A stretch of DNA of 64,000 nt. Source: Desulfobacteraceae bacterium. Its GTDB lineage: Bacteria; Desulfobacterota; Desulfobacteria; Desulfobacterales; JACKCP01. The position numbers were made by a program, and so were the translations under genes. How positions within the stretch are numbered: the first letter of the stretch is position 1; each line of letters starts with the position of its first letter. Of the stretch, positions 1-8,085 are shown piece after piece. The notes beneath the pieces are model-generated. The model was not told where the DNA came from. It searched no databases and saw only the letters and a list, made by a program, of their open reading frames with translations. The stretch is taken from the NCBI GenBank assembly GCA_020633955.1, contig JACKCP010000009.1, positions 60,865 to 124,864 of the forward strand. The letters are read 5' to 3'.

Positions 1-334
1 TTTTAAGGGAATTTATTTCAGGCATTATAAGGTCTATATTGAGCCTTACAATTTCAATAGGTGCCATAAGACTCATAAGTATTACAATGAAGCCGTGATC
101 AGCCTTTCTCATATAAACTCTGAACTTGGTGAAAAGAAGCTCTGCTTCATTAATTTCCTTAAATCTTTTATGGATGGACTTCCAGTCAAGGGAAGCTGAG
201 TACTCTTCTATCATTTCTCTTGTCAAACCGTTTTTTTCACTTGATTCATAAAGAACAAGATCACCATCAACAGTAAAGAAAAGAGATGCGTGAACATTTT
301 CAATAGCATTTAGATCTGTAAATATATCTTTCAT
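1..334 (-). CDS. Partial roadblock-like protein, 3' end beyond window
   Basis: Reading from an ATG at 334 leftward gives at least 111 residues with no stop before the window edge, so the C-terminus is missing. The visible part alternates short hydrophobic strands and charged helices (FFTVDGDLVLYESS, then a helix, then AELLFTKFRVYMRKADHGFIVILMS). That pattern resembles the roadblock/longin fold of MglB-type regulators, but similarity is structural by eye only. It lies 24 bases after the response regulator at 359-1387 on the same strand and is probably the last visible gene of the mglBA-like operon. It could equally be an unrelated small alpha/beta protein. Confidence 0.6.
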   Translation of the reverse strand, partial: MKDIFTDLNAIENVHASLFFTVDGDLVLYESSEKNGLTREMIEEYSASLDWKSIHKRFKEINEAELLFTKFRVYMRKADHGFIVILMSLMAPIEIVRLNIDLIMPEINSLK

Positions 335-358
335 TTATATACCCAATTCAATTCTCAA

Positions 359-1387
359 TCAATCCATAAGTATTCTGTAAATTTTTTCCCTATCGCATTT
401 AGAACTAACAGACAAAACTGTGTTTTCTTCATCTGGAACAATAATCAGGCTTGTAGAGTCAACCATATTTACATAACAGGCTTTAAGACTTCCAGTGTTC
501 AAAAAAGTGCCAAGTTCTGATGCTTTTTTAATAAACTCAGTCCATTTTGGATCTTCATAAATATCTAAAATTCCAGTAATATCACTGGAGTTATTAGCAA
601 TAAATTTTTTCAAGTAATTAACCGGAGAAATTTTTGAGGATTCTGAATCTTTCAAAACTGCTTTTTCTCCTGCCTTTCCTTCACCTTCAGCATCATTATC
701 CTGAATATCATCCTTTTCATCCTTGAGCCTCATAGCCTCAAGTAAAACTGCCTGCAGGTCTGAGTTTATCTTTTTCTTCTTAATTCGGCAGTCATTTTCT
801 ATACATAGAGTTACATTATGCCAGCTGAAGATTCTGTATGCTGCTTCAAGCCCTTTTAAATTACCAATTCTTGCGTGATAAATTTCACCTTCCTTAAAAA
901 ACAGAACACCTTCCTGATCATTATCTTCCCGCTTTACCCTTATAGTACATGTCTTTTGTTCCATTTCAACCAGCTGAGTGAACATTTCCAGAGAGGCTGA
1001 TTTAAGAATTCCACCGTCAGACTCTTTTTCAATTAATTTTTTAATTTCGGATATCAACAGATCAAGATTAACAGGCTTTTCAAAATAACCTGCTGCCCCA
1101 TTCTCAAGGAGTATGGTCTTTGACTTTGGTTTTCCAAAAGCAGTTATTATGATTACAGGTATATCAGGATAATTGGCATTAATGTATTCCAGCAACCCGT
1201 AACCATCCATTTTAGGCATCTGCAAGTCTGAAACAACAATATCAATTTTTTTATTTTTTATCTGATTTACAGCTGATACTCCATCCTTTACAAAAACAGG
1301 ATTAAAACCATCGGAGCCTGTTTCAAATTTTTTAGCTATCATTTTTAACAATGCAATATCATCATCAACTATCAGAATGTTTTTCAT
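359..1387 (-). CDS. Response regulator: REC + DUF4388 (PATAN) domain
   Basis: A 342-residue protein. Residues 1-118 are a receiver domain with the acidic cluster DDD at 8-10, the phosphoacceptor Asp at 54 (VVSDLQMPKMDG), the conserved Thr in IIITAFG and the Lys in EKP. Residues about 125-225 match the DUF4388/PATAN domain, with the signature of a short strand, FFKEGEIYHARIGN and a helix ending in FSW. The last 80 residues (ITGILDIYE, then SLIIVPDEENTVLSV) look like a roadblock-type alpha/beta domain. There is no DNA-binding output domain, so it probably acts by protein-protein contact, as expected for PatA-like regulators. No histidine kinase is encoded nearby. It sits at the promoter-distal end of an operon starting with an MglB/MglA pair. 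Confidence 0.85.
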   Translation of the reverse strand: MKNILIVDDDIALLKMIAKKFETGSDGFNPVFVKDGVSAVNQIKNKKIDIVVSDLQMPKMDGYGLLEYINANYPDIPVIIITAFGKPKSKTILLENGAAGYFEKPVNLDLLISEIKKLIEKESDGGILKSASLEMFTQLVEMEQKTCTIRVKREDNDQEGVLFFKEGEIYHARIGNLKGLEAAYRIFSWHNVTLCIENDCRIKKKKINSDLQAVLLEAMRLKDEKDDIQDNDAEGEGKAGEKAVLKDSESSKISPVNYLKKFIANNSSDITGILDIYEDPKWTEFIKKASELGTFLNTGSLKACYVNMVDSTSLIIVPDEENTVLSVSSKCDREKIYRILMD

Positions 1388-1405
1388 GGAAACCCCGGTC
1401 TATTT

Positions 1406-2407
1406 TTAATCAAACTTCAATTTAAATTTTTCAGCAAATATCTTGTTCTTATCAAACCATTTTCTATAAAGTTTTTCCATATCTTTTAACTGACTTGTCT
1501 CTATAATAAGTTCATGAATGCATTTAAATATACTCTCAACAAAAGTCCTTTCATCTGTAACACCGGAAAATTTAATTTTCCCATTTGAATAAAAAAACTC
1601 CGCAGCAAAAGGATCAAGAAAGTCATATTCATCAATATGCTCAATAAATTTCTTTTTGAGCATTGGTAAAAAATCATATTTAATCTTTTTATTTTTTGAA
1701 ACGAAATTATCAAAAATATAAATAAATTCGCCCATTATCTTAATAGAATCTTCAGCAGGGAAAGCACTTTCAGCATTAACAGGCTTGGGCTTTTCAACTT
1801 CTTTTACCATATCCGGATTTAATGATGTTTTTTTGAATATATCAGTTTTTGTGTCATGATTTGAAATAAATTTCAAAATTTCACTTAAAAACTCATCATA
1901 TTTTTTTGAATCTTTAAGAAAAATATCTCCGTTTACCAGATAGCCTGCCACATCACCATAGGCAAAAAATATACCATATATTTTTTTTGAATCACTGACA
2001 ACAAAATAACCTGTTTCCTTATTTTTACTAAATCCATTAACCATACCGCCAAAACTTTTCGGATTGAGCGAAAGTCCGGTATTTGCAGGCACAGACATAA
2101 GTATTTCCGACCATAAGTATACTTCATCCGGTTCAAGGTAATAAATATAAATTTCATAATTACTTTTTTCGCAGTTCTCCATAATGAGCGAAAAAGCATC
2201 CTTGCCAAAAATTATTTTATTATTTTTTTTAAAAAATGATTTTGTATAATGATCCGATTCAAAAAAAACAGCACCTTCAGTTACAGGGCCTTTAAAGTAT
2301 ATAACTCCCGTACCTATCTCACCCTGAAAATGTTCTATAAGCTTGTCTGTTTTGATATAGTATGTATTAAGGCCTTTTAGGATGGGATTTAAATCCGGAA
2401 AGTACAT
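1406..2407 (-). CDS. Conserved-type hypothetical protein of signalling operon
   Basis: A 333-residue soluble protein with no signal peptide or membrane segment. I do not recognise a named family. The N-terminal 70 residues have the rhythm of a DUF4388-like module: a helix, then GVIYFKGPVTEGAVFF, a ligand-free beta hairpin and a helix. The region after about 120 repeats a similar pattern (ETGYFVVSDSKKIYGIFF, then YGDVAGYLVNGDIF). This suggests two degenerate PATAN-like modules followed by a helical C-terminus. The gene lies 18 bases upstream of the response regulator and is surely co-transcribed with it, so a role in the same pathway is likely. The function is otherwise unknown. Confidence 0.7.
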   Translation of the reverse strand: MYFPDLNPILKGLNTYYIKTDKLIEHFQGEIGTGVIYFKGPVTEGAVFFESDHYTKSFFKKNNKIIFGKDAFSLIMENCEKSNYEIYIYYLEPDEVYLWSEILMSVPANTGLSLNPKSFGGMVNGFSKNKETGYFVVSDSKKIYGIFFAYGDVAGYLVNGDIFLKDSKKYDEFLSEILKFISNHDTKTDIFKKTSLNPDMVKEVEKPKPVNAESAFPAEDSIKIMGEFIYIFDNFVSKNKKIKYDFLPMLKKKFIEHIDEYDFLDPFAAEFFYSNGKIKFSGVTDERTFVESIFKCIHELIIETSQLKDMEKLYRKWFDKNKIFAEKFKLKFD

Positions 2408-2489
2408 AGATAAATATCCTTAAAATTTAAGTAAAACATTTGACATTATCAGCATAACTTCTGACAGTCATGCTGATAAATTAAGACTT

Positions 2490-3710
2490 TTATTTTTTTC
2501 TTCTAAGCCTTTCAATAGAAAGCCTCAGACTGTCCTGCATTCTTGAGATCGCATCGGCAAGACTTCCTATTTCATCTTTGGCCTGAACCTCAATTTTAAC
2601 ATCAAGATCTCCAACACTTATCCTGTCAGCAGTCTCTGTCAGGTACTTGATGTTTTTAGTTATTCTGTAACCGTAAACAAGAATAGCAATGCTTATTATA
2701 ACAAGAGTAGCGGCAAGAATAAAAATATTAACATCTCTTGTCTGGGTTGTAAGAATTGCAGCTTCATTTTCAAGATCTCTGATGGGCTTTGTAAATTCAT
2801 CAATTGGTGCGGTTGCGATTATTATATATCTTGTATGCTTGACATGAACTGCAACAAGAAACTTTTCCTTGAGCTCTCCGCTTACTTCTTTCCATTTGTA
2901 ATATCCCGCAACTTCTTCTCCCCTGATTACAGGCTTCAATGTTTCTACAATCAGGTCAAACTCAGCTCCCAGTTCTTTTTGAAGTTTCTTGAACAAAGGT
3001 ATCCCAATTATTGAAGGATTGGGATGCGCCCAGATTCTGAAGTTATCCAGAGGTTCAGTGGGAAGATTTCTTTCAGCAAGCGAAGTATACCCTGTCTTAC
3101 CTATTTTTTGTACAGCAATTTTTTTAAATTCATTTTCATAGTTAAAATCTGATTTTCTAAGCTCAGGGTGACTTTGAAGATAAATCTGGCATTGAAGAGC
3201 AACGTCTCTTGCTTTTTCTGCAATTCTTTGTTCTGCAAAATCCTTAACTACAGCCGTGCCTTTTTCTGTAATATTCTCTGACAGTCTTTTAAGCTGAATC
3301 TGGGAAAAAATACCTGAAGCGGACATAAGAAGAATAGGAATAACAAGGAAAAGAAAAAACATTTTTGTTCTAAGTCCAAAGCCTTTTCTCCCTTCTCCTT
3401 CAGATAAAGAATGTCTCTTTTCTTCAATATCATTTTTTTCTTCTACAGGGTCAGGGTCTTCAGCTTTTGAGCCCTCAAACTCAGATTCATATCCAAAAGA
3501 CTGTTCTTCATCAGAAAATTCATTAAAAAAAGCATCATCATCCGTCTTCAAACTGACATCATCATCTTTTTCCAGATCTTCCTTTGAAATTTGAATTATA
3601 TGACCGCATATACGACATTTAGTTTTAGCAAAATCACCTTTTAATTGTTTTTTTAACTTTTCCTTATCAATGTGATAAATTTTTCCGCATTCTTCGCATA
3701 TAAGGGCCAT
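2490..3710 (-). CDS. Zinc-ribbon / Cache / HAMP membrane sensor without output domain
   Basis: A 406-residue protein. Residues 5-36 are an MJ0042-type zinc ribbon (Cys5-x2-Cys8 and Cys32-x2-Cys35). An acidic linker follows, then a membrane helix at about 114-135, a periplasmic Cache-like sensor (about 140-310; note KIGKTGYTSL and FRIWAHPNPSIIG), and a second membrane helix at about 328-348 (FILAATLVIISIAILVYGY). The protein ends in a HAMP domain (about 350-406; DEIGSLADAISRM). It stops directly after HAMP, so there is no kinase, cyclase or methyl-accepting domain. The signal is presumably passed to a separate partner protein, perhaps via HAMP or the zinc ribbon. Having the zinc ribbon on the cytoplasmic N-terminus of such a receptor is unusual. 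It sits in the MglBA-like operon. Confidence 0.85.
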   Translation of the reverse strand: MALICEECGKIYHIDKEKLKKQLKGDFAKTKCRICGHIIQISKEDLEKDDDVSLKTDDDAFFNEFSDEEQSFGYESEFEGSKAEDPDPVEEKNDIEEKRHSLSEGEGRKGFGLRTKMFFLFLVIPILLMSASGIFSQIQLKRLSENITEKGTAVVKDFAEQRIAEKARDVALQCQIYLQSHPELRKSDFNYENEFKKIAVQKIGKTGYTSLAERNLPTEPLDNFRIWAHPNPSIIGIPLFKKLQKELGAEFDLIVETLKPVIRGEEVAGYYKWKEVSGELKEKFLVAVHVKHTRYIIIATAPIDEFTKPIRDLENEAAILTTQTRDVNIFILAATLVIISIAILVYGYRITKNIKYLTETADRISVGDLDVKIEVQAKDEIGSLADAISRMQDSLRLSIERLRRKK

Positions 3711-3810
3711 AACCTAAGCTCCTGAAATTAATTAGTGTTAAAGACATCTACATTATCAAAAAACTTATCAGACAATCACATCAAAATATTGACTAATCAT
3801 GAATATAAAC

Positions 3811-4332
3811 TTATGCCATTCTGAGTTCTTTCAGTTTGACCATCATAGACTTTTGGAACTCTTTTCTTTTATCATCCCTTGGTATTTCTCTTGAAACAAA
3901 ATTGATCAACTCAGGAATTCTTTTTGGTGCAAAGGAATTTTTTGATTCACCAATATCAGAAATCGCATCATCTAGAATAACATCTGCAATAGGCCCAATA
4001 GCTTCAAGAAGCTTTAACTGGATAAAAGCCAATACATCTCTGACATCAAACTTAGTGCTATCCTGTTTTATATCATTATTATTGTCAGATTTTACAGATT
4101 TTGCTTTTTTGAGTTTAACATCAATAATAGCAAGATATTCAAGATTTATAATCATTGAGACCGGGTCATTGACATTTTTTTTTAGAAAATCTATAAGCCT
4201 TGAATGTTCAATCATATCTTTTATAATTAGAATTGCTTCCAGCTCTTTTCCAGAGCAGGTAAATTTTTTTATCTCTGTAAATTTTTTCGGCTTTATAAAT
4301 TCAATTTCATCTAATGACACAATATCCAGCAT
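3811..4332 (-). CDS. Hypothetical protein, C-terminal IGPIA helical domain
   Basis: A 173-residue soluble protein. The N-terminal half is short strands and helices with no recognised motif. The C-terminal third (from about 95) reads as three helices around IGPIADVILDDAIS and ELINFVSREIP, a small helical module that I have seen at the ends of DUF4388 and roadblock-type signalling proteins; this assignment is tentative. Spacing to the preceding gene at 4351 is 18 bases, consistent with one operon. The function is unknown, but the context ties it to the MglA-like GTPase. Confidence 0.65.
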   Translation of the reverse strand: MLDIVSLDEIEFIKPKKFTEIKKFTCSGKELEAILIIKDMIEHSRLIDFLKKNVNDPVSMIINLEYLAIIDVKLKKAKSVKSDNNNDIKQDSTKFDVRDVLAFIQLKLLEAIGPIADVILDDAISDIGESKNSFAPKRIPELINFVSREIPRDDKRKEFQKSMMVKLKELRMA

Positions 4333-4350
4333 ATATAGACCTTATAGCAA

Positions 4351-5043
4351 TTATTTATTTACTGATTCAAGAATTTCCTTTTTCACTTTTTCAAGTTCTT
4401 CCCTGACCACTTTTCTCAGTGACTCCGAAATTCTTGAAATAAAAACCTCAGCAAACTTGTCAGTTTCAACATTTACATCATTATCACCTGGTTTTTTACC
4501 CGCTTTTTTGAGTGTAATTTTTTGTTTAAACTTGAGATATTTATTATACTCTTTGTAAAAAACCTTTTTCTTCTGAACTTCACTTAATTCGGAGTTTAAA
4601 AATATAGATTCAAGACTCTGATGTATTGACTGCATCATTGATACAGACTCAGGGTGAGCAGCACCAAGATTTTTTTTAATATATCTACCGAGATTATCAA
4701 GAATTCTGAAAAAATAATCACAGAACTTGTCAGTTCCGTATTTTGTTTTAAGCTTTCTTATTTCAGAAAGATAACTGTTTATCAGTTCATCTGTTATCTC
4801 CCAGTCAAGGGAAAGAAGAATTGCATTAAGATTATCAAGCGGGAAGCTTTTGGGTTTGTTCTCATTTTTTGGATCAGATTTTATTACAGGAGCTTCCTTC
4901 TTTTCAGTCCTGACTGTTTCTGCAGGCCTTTTTTCAGAAAAAGCAGGCTGAGATTCATTTTCATCATCCAGCGTATCTTCATCAAAAAGATCCTCAAGTT
5001 TGTTATCAAGCTCCTTTGTGAGACTATCCTTTTCAGCACTCAA
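4351..5043 (-). CDS. Hypothetical protein, acidic N-terminus and helical core
   Basis: A 230-residue soluble protein, probably almost wholly helical. Residues 1-60 are strongly acidic and low in complexity (LEDLFDEDTLDDENES) and look disordered. Residues about 65-165 form a helical core (LLSLDWEITDELINSYLSEI). The C-terminus from about 190 (KFAEVFISRISESLRKVV, then a Lys/Glu-rich tail) could form a coiled coil. It starts one base after the stop codon of the MglA-like GTPase gene, so translation is probably coupled. This makes it a candidate effector or adaptor of that GTPase. No family was recognised. Confidence 0.65.
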   Translation of the reverse strand: MSAEKDSLTKELDNKLEDLFDEDTLDDENESQPAFSEKRPAETVRTEKKEAPVIKSDPKNENKPKSFPLDNLNAILLSLDWEITDELINSYLSEIRKLKTKYGTDKFCDYFFRILDNLGRYIKKNLGAAHPESVSMMQSIHQSLESIFLNSELSEVQKKKVFYKEYNKYLKFKQKITLKKAGKKPGDNDVNVETDKFAEVFISRISESLRKVVREELEKVKKEILESVNK

Positions 5044-5044
5044 T

Positions 5045-5653
5045 TTATGCCTCCAATTTTTTCTTTAAAGATGATATTGTCAAAGAAATAATTTTTTTCA
5101 TTGTCAGAGCGACATTTTCTCCTGATATGGCACTTGCACCGAAATATGGAGCTTTTATTACCTTGTTAAGATCATGGTTCATTTTTTCTATATCCAGAAG
5201 CTCAATACCCTGCTCCCCTAAATCTCTCTTGTTAAACTGCATAACAAGGGGAATTTTTCTTACATCCTTGTTAAAAGAGCGCAAATTATCCTGAAGATTT
5301 TTCAAGGAGCGCATATTCATTTCTCTTCTGAGCGCCATTGAATCTGCTACAAAAACTATTCCGTCAACTCCCCGCAGAACAAGTTTCCTGGTTGCATTAT
5401 ATTTTACCTGCCCCGGAACAGTGTAAAACTGTACCTTAATATTATGACCTGCAATTGTACCTATATCCAGAGGCAAAAAATCAAAAAATAAGGTTCTGTC
5501 ACCATAGGTCTTGATTGTAACCATCTCATTTTGGATTCTTTTTCTGAATTTTTCATTTATGTATTCAAGGTTAGTGGTTTTGCCACCTCTTCCTGGTCCG
5601 TAATATACAATTTTAACCTGCACTTCTTTTTTTTTGGGATTTATTAAAGCCAA
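5045..5653 (-). CDS. mglA: MglA-like small Ras-family GTPase (locus 1)
   Basis: A 202-residue GTPase of the MglA family, bacterial Ras-like switches that set cell polarity and gliding or pilus motility in Myxococcus. Visible motifs are the P-loop GPGRGGKTT at 19-27, the MglA-type switch region TVPGQ at 78-82 where Ras proteins have DTAGQ, the family signature DRTLFFDFLP, and the base-specificity motif NKRD at 141-144. It lies directly downstream of a roadblock gene, the same order as the mglBA operon of Myxococcus, where MglB is the GTPase-activating protein. A second copy is present at 18669-19283. Whether this cell glides cannot be read from the sequence. Confidence 0.93.
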   Translation of the reverse strand: MALINPKKKEVQVKIVYYGPGRGGKTTNLEYINEKFRKRIQNEMVTIKTYGDRTLFFDFLPLDIGTIAGHNIKVQFYTVPGQVKYNATRKLVLRGVDGIVFVADSMALRREMNMRSLKNLQDNLRSFNKDVRKIPLVMQFNKRDLGEQGIELLDIEKMNHDLNKVIKAPYFGASAISGENVALTMKKIISLTISSLKKKLEA

Positions 5654-5680
5654 CTGAATTCCTCCACAATAAAGTTAAAT

Positions 5681-6073
5681 TTAAAAAAGTGCTTCTATCT
5701 TTTTTACAGCTTCACTGACTTTAAGTCGAAGAAACCCCAAAGAAACAGATTTTCCAAATATTGTAAGTAAAAGAAGATCCTGAGTTACTTTACTGAAATG
5801 AATACTTTCAGTTTCTCCTTTATGAAAAAGCAGAGAGAATTCATGTTCGCCAATAAGATTTGCCATTGCACTTACTGCTCCAAAATTTCCTGCTGCAAGA
5901 GCTGCAAGAGAATATACATCATGGGTTGTCTCGCCATTATCAAGATTGACAATAACGTTTCCTGCTAGATCAAGAAGAATAACATTTGCAACCCCAAGCT
6001 CAATTAATTCTTCATTTAAAACCTTTTCAATCTGGTCAATTTGATTTTTTCCGAGGTCCAAAGTAAATTCCAT
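5681..6073 (-). CDS. mglB: MglB-like roadblock/LC7 protein
   Basis: A 130-residue roadblock/LC7 protein. The start is placed at the ATG at 6073, preceded by AAGGA at good spacing. An upstream in-frame start at 6139 would only add a lysine-rich, unconserved extension. Diagnostic stretches are VILLDLAGNVIVNLD, the SLAALAAGNFGA helix and EFSLLFHKGETESIHFS, all typical of MglB. In Myxococcus, MglB activates GTP hydrolysis by MglA and helps define the lagging pole. The GTPase gene follows after 27 bases, so this is the likely first gene of the operon that runs leftward to the window edge. Confidence 0.88.
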   Translation of the reverse strand: MEFTLDLGKNQIDQIEKVLNEELIELGVANVILLDLAGNVIVNLDNGETTHDVYSLAALAAGNFGAVSAMANLIGEHEFSLLFHKGETESIHFSKVTQDLLLLTIFGKSVSLGFLRLKVSEAVKKIEALF

Positions 6074-6461
6074 AAAATCTGTCCTTAACTTAAATATTTT
6101 TTGTATATTTTTTAAAAAAAGTACGTGAATCAGGTTCAAATATTCAGATTTTTATAACCCATTTAATTTTATTGTTCAAGACAATGGTTACACTAAATTT
6201 TTTTCATATATACTATAACACATCTAAACAATGTTTATACTTTTTTTTTAGCCTAGTAAACCTTTAGGTTGACCATTTTTTAAACTTTATTTTATTATAT
6301 GAATAAGGTAGTTTCTTTCAGCAAATAATTACTTGAATTTTTTTTGGACCATGAAATGGTCAGAATTTTTACCTGCAGGTCAATTCAAATATTGGCCAAA
6401 TTCAGCTGTAAGAATTATTTTTGAAATTTTTCAATGCAAAATTAATCAGTAAGGATTAAAA
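6074..6461 (+). other. Divergent intergenic region
   Basis: This is 388 bases of AT-rich sequence between the mglB-like gene (minus) and the binding-protein gene (plus). It must hold promoters for both. No convincing paired -35/-10 boxes were picked out by eye because the stretch is so AT-rich. A clean inverted repeat at 6347-6361 and an isolated TTGGCCAA palindrome at 6392-6399 are the only visible landmarks. Confidence 0.5.
6347..6361. promoter_or_regulatory. Candidate operator, GACCAT-GAA-ATGGTC
   Basis: A perfect inverted repeat with 6-base arms and a 3-base spacer lies about 100 bases upstream of the binding-protein start at 6462 and about 275 bases upstream of the mglB-like start. A half-site, TGACCAT, occurs near 6270. 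The size fits a dimeric repressor or activator site, but no regulator gene is adjacent and chance occurrence is possible. Confidence 0.3.
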
Positions 6462-7628
6462 ATGAAAAACAAATCAATCTTTCAATTGCCTCTGTACTTT
6501 TCAATATTTTTATTTATATGTCTTAATTTAAGCATATCTGCAGAAACAATAAAAATTGGTCAGTCCCTTCCTCTTTCCGGAGAGAACTCAGAATCTGCAA
6601 ATCAATTTCAAAAAGGTTCTCTATGCTGGATTAAATATATTAATTCCAGAGGAGGAGTAAACAGTAATACAATCGAACTCATAACCAGAGACGATTCAGG
6701 CGACTATGAAAAAGCTGTAAAGAATACAGAGTTTTTCATTCTTGAAAACTTTTTTATGCTTTATGGTTATATGGGATATGATTCATGTCTTAACTCATAT
6801 GAAATTTCAAAAAAATCAAAAATACCTTTTTTTGGGGCTTCAACTGGAGCACAAGAACTGCAAGGCAAAGGTGAAAGTATTTTTTTTACCAGGCCTGACT
6901 ATTCCACAGAAACAATAAATATTATTGAAATGCTATTGAACCATGAAAAAAATAAAATCGCTCTTTTCCATTCGCAAAAAAACTGGGCAAAAAGTTTTGC
7001 TAAAAGTGCAGCTAAAAGCTTAGACGCAAAAAACATTAAGGACTATTCTCTTGTATCTGTTTCACAGGAAACTCCCGATACAAAATCAGCTGCAGAAAAA
7101 ATCAATTTGAATTTTCCTGATGCAGTCATCATAGCTGCTGATTCAGATACTGCATCGTCATTTATCAGAGATATCAGAAAGATTAACCCAAAAATAATCA
7201 TAATCGCATCTTCTGAAGTTAACGGTGAAGAACTATCAAAAAAATTAATGAACCAGGGGGTTGGAGTGATCATAAGTCAGGTTGTACCATTTCCTTTTTA
7301 TACCAAGCTTCCTGTGGTTCAGCTCTACAAAAGGATATTAGTGGAATACTTCCCTGAAGAGCCATTATCATTTTATGGACTTGAAGGCTTTATATCTGCA
7401 AGGGCAATGACTACAATTATTTCAGGCTGTAAACAGCCATTAAACAGGGAAAACTTTATCGATACCGCAGCAAGTCTTAAATCAGTTAATTTAGGAGGGT
7501 TTGTTCTTGATTTTACAGATAACAAAAGCACTGGTTCAACAAATTCCTACTTCACCCAAATAGGCCCCGGAGGATTTCTGACTCCAATAACATCACTTGA
7601 TGATATTTATAAATATTCGCCTCTCTAA
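6462..7628 (+). CDS. Periplasmic ABC-type substrate-binding protein (Leu/Ile/Val-type)
   Basis: A 388-residue secreted protein. A signal peptide (about residues 1-27, ending SISA before ETIKIG) precedes a type I periplasmic-binding fold of the Peripla_BP_6/LivK family: IKIGQSLPLSGEN at the N-terminus, GYMGYDSCLN, PFFGASTGAQEL, and the hinge region FYGLEGFISARAM. Relatives bind branched-chain amino acids, amides or aromatic acids and feed Liv-type ABC transporters. The two permeases and two ATPases normally encoded beside it are absent here, so it is an orphan that may serve a distant transporter or act as a sensor. An AAGGA sequence sits just upstream of the ATG. Confidence 0.85.
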   Translation: MKNKSIFQLPLYFSIFLFICLNLSISAETIKIGQSLPLSGENSESANQFQKGSLCWIKYINSRGGVNSNTIELITRDDSGDYEKAVKNTEFFILENFFMLYGYMGYDSCLNSYEISKKSKIPFFGASTGAQELQGKGESIFFTRPDYSTETINIIEMLLNHEKNKIALFHSQKNWAKSFAKSAAKSLDAKNIKDYSLVSVSQETPDTKSAAEKINLNFPDAVIIAADSDTASSFIRDIRKINPKIIIIASSEVNGEELSKKLMNQGVGVIISQVVPFPFYTKLPVVQLYKRILVEYFPEEPLSFYGLEGFISARAMTTIISGCKQPLNRENFIDTAASLKSVNLGGFVLDFTDNKSTGSTNSYFTQIGPGGFLTPITSLDDIYKYSPL

Positions 7629-8085
7629 AAGAAGGAACATATAATTTTGTATAGTGACTGAGAACAACAGAACTGTTTTCCTTTTTCATTTCGTCGTCAG
7701 ATTGAAATCTAAACTTCAAAATACTAATGTATTCTTGGAGTTAAATTTTAATCTTCCTTGAACTGAACAAAAAGCTCTCGTTTTACGCCAATTATTATCA
7801 AACAAATTTCATAAAACTATTTCACTTAAAAATATCCGTTTTCTAAAAAAACAGATAGTTGACTTAGCAGATGTAATTGCTTATTGCTAACTGCTCAGCA
7901 GAAAACTTGAAAAAATGCCATTCCTCTGACGTTTTTTTCAGAGCTGCAAAAAAACATTTTTATCTACTGCCCTGAGACTTAAGGTACAATGAAACTTAAA
8001 AAATTCACTAACCGTTCCGGTTTTATGTGAACAAGTATTTATTGTATTTTACTATTTTTAATCGAATACGGCAGAACCTATATTA
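7629..8085. other. Gap between convergent genes, nothing recognised
   Basis: These are 457 bases between convergent genes. All frames are rich in stops. I see no tRNA, convincing terminator hairpin or repeat. The length and absence of terminators could mean a decayed gene, but no family could be read out of any frame. Confidence 0.5.

Noticed and set aside
3836..4558. A 240-codon open frame on the plus strand
   Set aside because: It lies antisense to two good minus-strand genes and its product is Ser/Phe/Ile-rich, as expected from the complement of Lys/Glu-rich coding sequence.
5132..5146. TGGCAC...TTGC resembling a sigma-54 promoter
   Set aside because: It lies inside the MglA coding sequence with the wrong spacing.
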